DNA from: Zopfochytrium polystomum
Lineage: Eukaryota > Chytridiomycota > Chytridiomycetes > Chytridiales > Chytridiaceae
Length of the DNA stretch: 22,693 nucleotides
Reading direction: 5' to 3'
Assembly (NCBI GenBank): GCA_025765615.1
Contig: JAIVFJ010000577.1
Location: forward strand, 1-22,693
Part shown: positions 1-7,944 of the stretch, in pieces
How the letters are laid out: the number at the start of each line of letters is the position of its first letter
Numbering within the stretch: position 1 is the first letter of the stretch
Translations under genes and position numbers: made by a program
The notes under the pieces: generated by a model
What the model saw: the letters and a program-made list of their open reading frames with translations, nothing else
What the model was told of the DNA's origin: nothing
Database searches by the model: none

Positions 1-4
1 ACGT

Positions 5-1320
5 CTACGCTCGGTTAAATGCGGTTATTCGGCAAACTGGAATTCGTTCCGTCGCAGGACCAGCCCCCGTAAGTGCCAGGAGTGGATCGCCTTGTAAACT
101 ATCCAGCGTATTCCTGTCGAGGTTGACTCGCGCCAACTGTCCGAAACTTGTCGACGGGTTCTGCGGAATGTTCAGACGAAGGTCGGCACCTTATGAACGA
201 AGTGTGAGAATGATTGGACTGTCACGGAGGCCACGGTACCAGGGAAAACAAGCCCGCTTGCAGGATCGAAAAGAGTGGAAGGATCAATGTTCGAGAAATC
301 GAAGCCGGCAAAACTGCATTAGTCTACTCGACATTGAGGGTGAGCCAATCGCTTGTGGCGAATTAGAGGTGACGGAGCCTGATGACGAACGAGGGAACAA
401 GCTCCACAGCTCCTTCATCAAATCATTGTCACTCTCTTCGTGACCTCTGTTGAAGGAGATTTGTTTGTGATTATTGGGAGAGCTATTTGCCCCAGCAATA
501 GTCTGGATTAATGCTAAAGATGAGTCGTCCGGGGTAATGGCGTTCGAAGGCGACCTGCCGTACCAACACTGTGTTAGCAAAATGCACAACCAACCGAATC
601 GAGAAACTTTACTCACCGCGTCCTGATCGGCGGAACCAGCGCCAGTCCAAATCGGTGGGGCTGCTGTGGCCGATAGACTCGTCTCCCGAGAAGGAGCCGA
701 TTACATTGGAACCACGGATCTCAAAGAACGAATCGCTTTGGAACAGATCTGCGGGGTCGTTCATCGGGGCATCCTCTTCACTAGCGGCCACAGACGACTC
801 TCTGGGCTCTGGAGCAAGGACTGGCAAACCGCGATTCGCTGGGACGGGGGATGGGACATCATATAACGAGTTATTCCGTTTGTTTGAGGAGCGACCGGGA
901 GCTGCGCCGCTCGCTCGTTTCGGGCCGCGCTTTTTCTGCTCAAGCAGCATGGTGCACTCCGCACCGGCCTTGAGGCAGTTCGAGCAGGTCGGAAAGGCGC
1001 AATCGCCACCGACGCTTTTTGGCCCGGCATCTGTCGCAACTCTGCGTCTGCCGCTTGCGATCCCCTGGCCCTGTCGCGCCATCCGGGGCCGGCAGGGTTG
1101 GGCGTACGGAGACCGTGGCACGGTGCCCATCATGGACGCAAGCGTAATGGGAGAGTGCAGCCGACCGAAGTCGGCCGAGCCGCGGTGAGCGTGGGCAATG
1201 TTCACGTTCAGGGTGTGATCGCTGTGGCCGTTGGAGCCGCCAGCCGCCGGCACTGCCGGTGGCGCCTCCGTTTTGCGCGGCAGCAGCAGAGAGGCTGCTG
1301 TCAACGTAGCGAAAGTCCAT
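5..1320 (-). CDS. Zn2Cys6 zinc-cluster transcription factor (frame-broken)
   Basis: Likely a nuclear, DNA-binding fungal regulator. The cluster lies at 1038-954 and has the spacing CX2CX6CX6CX2CX6C (CDRCRAKK, then PTCSNCLKAGAEC), followed by the basic linker KKRGPKR. The first two cysteines and the last four are in different frames: one extra base in the C doublet at 1006-1007 (plus strand) separates them, and dropping it gives the canonical third cysteine. The start at 1320 (MDFRYVDSS) is the best ATG. The N-terminal part reads best with two further, compensating single-base shifts near 1240 and 1100. An intron at 616-569 has a GTGAGT donor, a GCTAAC branch site and an ACAG acceptor. After it the protein is Ser/Pro/Asp-rich, with more probable one-base shifts near 297 and 199, to a stop at 7-5. 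The target genes are unknown. The family call is firm; the C-terminal exon structure is not. Confidence 0.78.
569..616 (-). other. intron in the zinc-cluster gene
   Basis: A 48-nt GT-AG intron with donor GTGAGT, branch-like TTGCTAAC and acceptor ACAG eight bases later. It has the size and signals of the better supported introns in this window. The phase across the junction does not keep the best downstream frame open, so a one-base error close by is likely. Confidence 0.7.
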
Positions 1321-1795
1321 CGCGCGTTCACTTTCCGGTCAGTTTGCTTGCGAAGCAATACGCGGCGGCGAGGAACGACACCCTGCCAACAGGCGTTTGT
1401 TCGACAAGACGGTGGAAGGTGGTGGGGTCGGTGGGCGGCGCGATGATAAATTTCAGGCAGGGCGGGCGGGGTGCGCGGATGGTGGCTCGATCGAAAAACC
1501 GGGGGGGGCGTTTTTGGATCGATCGGGAGGTTGCGCATAAAGCGTTGATCCCCACACGATCGGCACCCAGAAAGAGAGGGAGGGAGGTGGGCGAGAGACA
1601 GAGACAAGCACCAAAAGACGACTTTCCCAACACTGGCGCGTTAGTTTTGATTACTACTCACGCCGCCCTCCAACCTTGTTGCGACACCAGTGCGATGCAC
1701 TTGCGGTAAGCAGGTGACCACAATCAACCAATACAATCTTTGAAGCAAATGAAAAAAAAAAACGAAAAAAAAAAAAAAAAACAGCCCCTCGAGGG
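1321..1795. promoter_or_regulatory. spacer: zinc-cluster upstream region and HIS7 3' side
   Basis: No convincing gene here; long open frames on the minus strand are Pro/Arg-rich and look like chance. It holds a G8 run at 1500-1507 and, at its right end, the adenine runs listed separately. It should contain the promoter of the zinc-cluster gene (which starts at 1320 and runs left) and the 3' end of the HIS7 transcript. No clear TATA box or known operator is seen. Confidence 0.5.
1752..1781. repeat. poly(dA) runs just after HIS7
   Basis: A11 (1752-1762) and A17 (1765-1781) separated by CG, beginning about 14 bp past the HIS7 stop codon. On the HIS7 strand this is a T-rich tract, so it may belong to 3'-end formation, but a simple homopolymer is all that can be shown. 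Confidence 0.8.
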
Positions 1796-3627
1796 TCAGA
1801 GCACAAGCGCCGCAGAGCCTTCGATCGCGCGAACAGCAAACCCATCCCGCTGAACCTGCTCTTTAACTGCACTAATCTGGACCTCTCCGCGGTGAAAAAT
1901 GCCTGCGGCTAGGGCCGCCTCGACATTTGTCGCAGCAAACACGTCGGTTGAAGTGGGACGGCTTGCCTGCTCCAGAAGAGGCAATCACGGGAATACTCAC
2001 AGCCGACTTGACCGAAGACAGCAGTTCGTGGTCGAAGCCCGAATTGGTGCCGTCCTTGTCCATGCTGTGTAAAAGTCTTCCGTCAGTTGACGCAAGCATA
2101 AGCAAGTCACGGGAAAACGTTTTGCAAGACTGACCAGTTGCAAAGAATTTCGCCCGCCCCAAGATCTTCACAAGCCGTAATCAGCTGGCGGACGTCGAGG
2201 TCCCGCCCCTCCCTACCGCCTTTCACTGTGCACTGGTACCAAACATACTCCTCACCGTTTGGACCCGGGAACTGAGTCTTGATAACATCGTGACCGGGAG
2301 CCTCCTCTGGGCTTCGAACGTACACTCGCCGTGGATCGACAGAAACAACCACAGCCTGCGCGCCATACACATAGGCGATCTGCTCAATTGCCGTATCCCC
2401 AGTTTTCTGCTTTCCTCGTGCCAAGTACGCCTCTGCTGCGTAAACAGCGTCGCTGCCGATCGAGACCTTGTCTGCACCCGACCGGAAGTACTCGCCTGCC
2501 ACTTCCAAGGCGGGGACCGTCCTGCCGCCGGGGTTTTCGGGCGTGGGTGTTGGGTCGTGGACGTCGCGGATGCCGCCGCCGATGGTGAGGGGAACAAACA
2601 CAGACTCAGACGTGCGGCGAAGGACTTCAAGCATGGGGAGGTCGCGGAAGGGGAGGTCTCGGAAGGATGTGATGTTAAGGAAGGTGACTTCGTCGGCGCC
2701 TTCTTCGAAGTAACGGCGGGCAAGATCCACAGGCTTGCCGAGGTTGCGGACATCGCCGCCGCCGGAAGACCTATCCCGGACGTCGTATTGATCGCCCTTT
2801 GTCACAACGAGGTCGCCCGCGTCGTTAGCACGGACGTCAAGGCATGCAATGATCCTGCGACTGAGTAAGTCGGGTGTGTCGGCGTGATTGCCAGGTGCTG
2901 CGCTTGGTCGGCTCTTTCCGTCAAAGTTTTCGAGGAAAGCCTTCAGAAGTCGGAGACCGGCGTAGCCGCTCTTCTCCGGGTGGAACTGAGTCGCCAAAAC
3001 ATTGCCTTTCATAACGGAGGAGACGAAAACCTCTTCGCCGTACCTCGTCCAGGTATATGCCCAGCCGTCAAGTGTTGGGTCTGCGCTGGAGGTGATCAAC
3101 GGGGCGAAGGAGTGCACAAAGTAGAATCGCTGATTGGCGCTCGCGACTAGTTCCAGAGCACCATCTGTAGGATTTCTAACAAGGGTCGCACCGTTCCAGC
3201 CCATGTGCGGTACTGCTTTGGACGCCGCATTGAACTTTTTGATTGTAGCAGGGATGACGCCAAGCCCCTTCGCTTCTGGAGATTCCTCCGAACCTTGAAA
3301 CAGGCATTGCAGACCAACGCAGATACCGAAAAGCGGGCGGCCTGAGGCAATGTAATCCAATAGTGGTTGCCGGAATCCTCTTTTATCCAGTTGCTCCATG
3401 GCGGCGCCGAAGGCGCCAACGCCAGGGAATATTATTTTCTGGGGGTTCGGATGTCAACAGACGATCTCTTGAATTGCGATATTCACCTTTGCACCGGCAA
3501 TGTCCTCCGGTCGCTCGACGCGCTTGATGCTGTAGCCGATTCGCTTCACCGCGTTTACCAGTGAGAGCACGTTCCCTGCCCCATAGTCGAGCAAGTAGAG
3601 GCCGTCGTCAACAGAGCTGTTGGCCAT
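1796..3627 (-). CDS. HIS7: Imidazole glycerol-phosphate synthase (HisH-HisF fusion)
   Basis: Converts PRFAR plus glutamine to imidazole glycerol phosphate and AICAR in histidine biosynthesis, linking it to purine synthesis. The N-terminal glutaminase domain shows [21 protein letters not shown], the nucleophile motif [10 protein letters not shown] and the His-Glu pair of [10 protein letters not shown]. The cyclase barrel shows [27 protein letters not shown] and [10 protein letters not shown], ending [17 protein letters not shown]. There are two introns: 3486-3439 (48 nt) and 2134-2065 (70 nt, branch AACTGAC). The joined product is about 570 residues, the normal length for fungal HIS7. The start is the ATG at 3627; an upstream in-frame Met adds only four residues. 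One extra A at 1948-1949 shifts the last stretch by +1: the text before it (SGAGKPSHF) and after it (DVFAATNVE) are both conserved and must be joined. No other damage is seen, so this is probably a live gene. Confidence 0.95.
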
Positions 3628-4147
3628 GACAAAATACAATTATCGCGGCCGAGGGGAGGGGCGAGGAAGGCGAGGGAAAAAAAAAAATTTGTCTTGTCTT
3701 CACCTCATGGGTTTGGGCCAAGGGAGTTGTGAAGGGCGTTACGGTAGTGTCAAGCGTCGAAGGGAGAAAGAAGGGAAGTATCACTTCCAAGGTTTCCTGA
3801 GCGAACAAGAATAGGAGGAGGAGCTGTGGGAGCCGTAGTTTCAGTTTCAAGATCCTCCAGCGTCTGAGTTATGATGGGCGTTGGTCTGAGCGCAACAGGC
3901 AATCTGGTGCAATCACGATCGAGTAGGAGAGTTGACGAGGGTCAGATCAAGGTCAACGGCAAACAAAAGCGGGTGGACATTGAGAGATAGTGAGCGGGAT
4001 CGGGTTGGATCCACGAAAGGCAGGTGGTAATGCGAGAGGACACCAACCGGCGGCAGAGAGAGAGTGGATCTTGCTGGTGCAAACAAAATCAATTTTTCCA
4101 ATGATTTTCCAATGATTTTTATTCAAAAAAGCAAAATAAACATTGAA
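3628..4147. promoter_or_regulatory. HIS7 upstream region
   Basis: About 520 bp without a recognisable gene, between the HIS7 start and the 3' end of the Crypton-like gene. It contains a purine-rich stretch with an A run at about 3676-3686, some 50 bp before the HIS7 ATG, which may act as a nucleosome-excluding promoter tract. No exact TGACTC (Gcn4-type) site was found. Near 4096-4122 an 11-bp unit (TTTTCCAATGA) is repeated twice, followed by TTTATT, which reads AATAAA on the minus strand 26-31 bases past the Crypton stop and is a plausible polyadenylation signal. Confidence 0.5.
4117..4122 (-). terminator. possible polyadenylation signal of the Crypton gene
   Basis: AATAAA on the minus strand (TTTATT on plus), about 30 bases downstream of the stop at 4148. 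Its position suits a eukaryotic polyadenylation signal for the recombinase gene. No cleavage site can be seen. Confidence 0.4.
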
Positions 4148-7100
4148 TCATGTCCTCTCAAAATCCACACGCTGCCGCTTTCCGCTGCTTCTCGTCGCTC
4201 GCTTCTCTTTGTCACACGTCTCCTTCTCGCCTGAACAACACAGCAACTTGAACTCAGAATGGGAGAAGTTCCCATTCGCCTCACCCTTGGATCCCCACTT
4301 TTGAACAAACTCCGCTGTATTGTCCTGGAAGTGATGTTTGAGGCACTTGAAAATGGGTATCACCTCGTTTCGCACAGAAGTGCGTACGGAGTCAATCAGT
4401 TCAGAAAGATCTGTTGGCAGTTGATCATACAGGCTCTGTATCAGCGCGAGTTTCTCAGCCCCTGTCTTCGCCTTCGACAGTCCCGATCTGCCAGGCAGAT
4501 CGCAACCACCCCCACGTTTCCGCTTCCTTGTCGGAACTGAATCTGGTACAAAGGGCGGGACCGCAACAGAGATTGGGAAGTTGAGCGGGATCGCGACTGA
4601 AGGAGGTATCACTAAAGAACAAGATGCTTGGGCTGTGTTGTTTCCAACGGCAGCATTCTCAAAGACTGAGAGTCCTGAGCAGTCCGGCCTGAAAGACGAG
4701 GATGAGAGGGAGCGGGTAATTCCATCTAGTTGGGCATTGCTTGAAGTGAGCGAATCCATCATTGGCCCTGCTGCAACAGCTGTCACACCAACAGACTCCA
4801 TCCCTTCCACAACTGACGTAGGTGCCACTGCTGTCATAATCGTACCAGCTTCTCTTATTGCGATTGGTGCTTGCGCTGGTTGCGACGTCAAGATAGATGG
4901 CGCTGGTGACAAAGCACTTCGAGCTTGAATGATTGCTCGTTGTAGTAGTGCTGCCAGTCTCTTTGCGGTTTCTGGGGCAATGTTTTGCAACTCCCGCGTG
5001 ATCTCGTCACCAACTGAAATAGGCTGCTTGTAATTTAATGCAGATTCGAGACAGTAAAGAATGCTCCGGTGCGGGTTGTTCAGGCTGATGCAGCAAAGCT
5101 CTACAAAAAATAATAGGCTGCGGCAGAGAGATCCTGGTCGAAAGGGCGGCGTGCGTTTGCTCGTGGGACACGTTGGTAATCATTTCGATTTGAATGCCAT
5201 GTTGCAACCAGCGATCGCGTGTCCTCTCCTGTTCTTTTGGACAGTTCGAGAAGAAAAGCTGCGTCCTGCTTGTATTTCTTTGCGTCAATGTACGATTTAT
5301 GGCGAGCGCAGTGCATGATTTCCGCTTCGCTGCCGCCTCCCCAAATTGCAAGAACATAGCCAGTCTTTCGGATTGAGTGGCTGCCAAATTTTCCTTCTCG
5401 CTTGATGACTTCAGCACAAAGGGTTTTGAAGTAATCCTGAAATGAGCTGTACGTTAAACAATCCTTTTCGGAGCAGTGCGACCCGCGATCACTACGCCTC
5501 AGGAATTCGGCCGAGGGAAAAAGGTGGCCGCTTTTGAGCCCTGACATGTGAATGTATAGTAATAGATGCCGAACAGGACATAGAGAGGGATTTTCGTGGT
5601 CAGCCCAGAGGATGAGATGGACAGGCTGATGGTCCTTTTTTCCCTTCACTTTGATGCAAAGACCCTCTATAAAATTGTCCTGAAATATAGTCAGGTCCCA
5701 ATTGATGCAGTTGTAGTCGAGTTCCGAGCTAAACTGAAGATCAAGTAATTCTGCGCTCCGTAGAAACAGCTTTGCGCCAATGAGAACCATTGTCCATATC
5801 ATAAGCTCCCATAGACTATTCCCACTCAATAGCCGTCGCCGAACGTCGAGTAATTCCCATGGTGTTAGGCCAGTGTCACCTTCAGCCACATAGGTTGCTG
5901 CAGCGTCTGAACTGTTGTGAAGAGCATCTCGAACGGTGGAGCAATGCAGTGGGTTTCCCATACGATAAAGCATAGGTCGAAATCGGTGAGCGTGGCAACC
6001 TGTGCTGGCGGCAGTCGTACTTGGCTCATGCTGGTGCACCGCTGGCAGTTCTGGTTCTTGCGTTGGTGGAGTTTCCAAGGCCTTGCACCGTGGGCAGTCT
6101 TCAAGAAATGGACCACCTTGATTGCGAGATCTGTGAATGCCGCTTATGACTGACACAAAGGAGTTTGCTGACATTGGGTCGTTCCAACCACCCTGGCACA
6201 TAATTGGTTGGCCGTGAACGACGTCCACGATAGCTGTGCCGGCAGGGTCGAGGAGAGGAGTGTTTGGCGGAGATCTCTTGTATGTGATGAATGATGCTAT
6301 AGTTTCAGGCTGCATTGATGGGCAGATAGGTGTCGGAGGCGATGCCAAAAGCATTAATAAACTCTCATGGTCGCCGATAAGAGCGCAAAAGTGTTGAAAT
6401 CCTAAAAAACAAGGATCATTCGTCGCGTGCTCATCCATGCATCTCGCCACCTCAACAACACAGCCATCCTTCAACATGAGCGGGGGCTTGTCACAGTCTC
6501 TCCCAAAAAAAAACAAAAACAAAAATTTCTTAAAAAAAAAACTTGATCTCCTTACCTTTCATGTGCTTCCGATAGTTGCGAAGAGTATTTAAGGAGACGT
6601 CTTTTTGCCCGTGAAAGGGAACTTTCTTCGCGCCAGGTTCTAGCTGCAACCGCTTTAGTGCTTCTAAGATGCCTCCCTCCATCAGAGCTTCATATTCCGG
6701 CTTAATTCGAAAAGGATCTTTCGTGCCTGAAGAGTGCTTAGTTTTGGTGGTTTTAGGAATTCTCGATGAACTTGCAGCGGTGCTTTGGATTGGCTCCCTT
6801 CCCCCAAGGCTTGCTGTCAGAGCACCAATATGCGAGCTCCTCGCAACAGAGTTTGAAGAGTTCGGAGTGGGCGTGTTCAACCTGTGCAAATCTGTAGTAG
6901 CTGGTGCTGCAGAACTGAGGCTTGCTACAACGACTTGAGGTGCTTCTACAATCAATTCAGAAGCGACTGTCACGTTTGTGGCTGCGGTCACAGATGGCAC
7001 GTTGTCTAGTGTTGCTGTGAATAAATTCTTGTTGATGCGGAAATGACGTTGTGAATCAACTCACTTTCATTCAGAGTGCCATCGTAATCGCCGTCGTCAT

Positions 7101-7203
7101 CCAAATCTTCAGCAAAGTAATCTCCGAAGTCGTCATGTTCATCCTCGGAGTACCCATCGTCCTTGGTTGCAGAGTTTGTGGTTCTCACATCGACGCGTTG
7201 CAT
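4148..7203 (-). CDS. Crypton-like tyrosine recombinase (spliced, one frame break)
   Basis: Presumed transposase of a Crypton-type DNA element, cutting and joining DNA through a covalent 3'-phosphotyrosine. The catalytic set is visible: Arg in LFLRSAELLDL, a Lys hairpin (KVKGKKDHQ), HSIRKTGY (His and second Arg), ARHKSYIDAKKY (His and the tyrosine nucleophile). CPVRHLLLYIH before the hairpin-helix region is typical of eukaryotic tyrosine recombinases. The N-terminal part is acidic (SEDEHDDFGD) then Ser/Thr-rich; the C-terminal part is basic, with RKRKRGGG. The ATG at 7203 is the first good start. Introns lie at 7064-7015 (50 nt) and 6555-6498 (58 nt, T-rich) and keep the frame. The 0 frame ends in TTTTTTG-TAG at 5110-5101; the -1 frame continues for about 320 residues to the stop at 4148. 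The whole would be about 980 residues. The family is well supported; the Crypton subclass is not settled. Confidence 0.82.
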
Positions 7204-7226
7204 TCGCCTTTTCGGACTTCGAACTC

Positions 7227-7379
7227 CGACAAAGGTGGTCGTTCTGGTGGTGACAAGGAATTGAATGGATGACAAGGAAGGAATGGCGAGGAAGGGGCGA
7301 GGAGAGACGAGGTAACCTTGTCAATTAGTGATGACAAATCCTCGCCAAATTTGTCAGCCTCAAACTCCTACGACAAAAG
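7227..7379. repeat. cluster of TGACAAGG / TGACAAAT motifs, direct and inverted
   Basis: Seven copies of a GACAA core in about 150 bp. TGACAAGG occurs at 7251-7258 and 7270-7277, and inverted (CCTTGTCA) at 7316-7323. TGACAAAT at 7332-7339 and its exact reverse complement ATTTGTCA at 7349-7356 form a perfect 8-bp inverted repeat with a 9-nt spacer. GACAAAGG (7228) and GACAAAAG (7372) are weaker outer copies. The cluster spans the start region of the recombinase gene, so it could be a recombinase or regulator binding array at the element's 5' end. This role is inferred. Confidence 0.65.
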
Positions 7380-7944
7380 ATGCGATCACGATTGGGTGAG
7401 GTGGCTTTCAGACTTGTCAATCGGAGTTTGGTAATCATTCAGTGCAAATCACCCACTGCACGGTGTTTCACCTCAGCACGCGTTGAATCCCTGCTCTGCT
7501 CAGTTATCTGCTCTGCTCAGTTAACGCGCAGGAGTAATACAATCCCACTCCCATATCGCGAGGACTGAGAAATAGCGCGCAACATCAACAGGACATGTTG
7601 GTGGCAGGCACGTGGACACACACGTCCCCCGGCCACTTCGACCGGGCCACAACGCTGTGGATCCCTTAATAGCCCTCCGTTTAAAAGGATGCATACTAGA
7701 GTATTGTGACAATAATCGCGGCCGCGCAACTGCCCTTTGCCCGTCTTCGGCTGTGGTGGCGCTTTGAATTGGCGCCATGGGAGCACGTGCCGTCAATTTT
7801 TCGTTTGTCTGATCTCCCTGGAACATGATGCTGAGGTCGAAGCAGAAAGGTGCGGCTGCCCTCTGATCTCCGGAACCATGCCGCAACGCCGATGGCTTAC
7901 CGGAACGGCACTCATAATCTTGAACTGCAGCCGCGATCGTGTCG
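7380..7944. promoter_or_regulatory. SLY1 upstream region
   Basis: About 565 bp with no supported gene between the Crypton-like element and SLY1. Short open frames exist on both strands but show no family signal or splice pattern. The region contains the tandem duplication at 7491-7523 and a GC-rich, partly palindromic stretch near 7638-7660. It should include the SLY1 promoter and 5' leader, and possibly the right end of the mobile element. Confidence 0.45.
7491..7523. repeat. two-copy 17-bp tandem repeat
   Basis: CTGCTCTGCTCAGTTA occurs at 7491-7506 and again at 7508-7523, separated by a single T, i.e. a 17-bp tandem duplication that is exact over 16 bases. It lies about 420 bp upstream of SLY1. 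Confidence 0.9.

Larger units (their letters stand above)
4148..7379 (-). mobile_element. Crypton-like element (core; ends not defined)
   Basis: The recombinase gene plus its motif-rich 5' flank form a self-contained block between two housekeeping genes (HIS7 and SLY1). Cryptons have no terminal inverted repeats and leave only very short direct repeats, so the real ends cannot be read from one copy. The given limits cover the coding region and the TGACAA-type motif cluster. Long terminal repeats, reverse transcriptase and DDE transposase motifs are absent. The frame break may mean an inactive copy or a sequence error. Confidence 0.6.

Noticed and set aside
199..230. possible 32-nt intron near the end of the zinc-cluster gene
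   Set aside because: Shorter than any other intron here and with a poor donor (GTGCCG). A one-base indel explains the frame equally well.
609..1607. 332-codon minus-strand open frame taken as one protein from 1607
   Set aside because: Only its second half belongs to the zinc-cluster protein. The part upstream of 1320 is Pro/Arg-rich and more likely leader sequence.
5014..5104. intron starting GTAGAG as an explanation of the Crypton frame break
   Set aside because: Acceptors of normal distance give the wrong phase, and the only phase-matching one would make a 20-nt intron. The skipped stretch also reads as good protein in the -1 frame.
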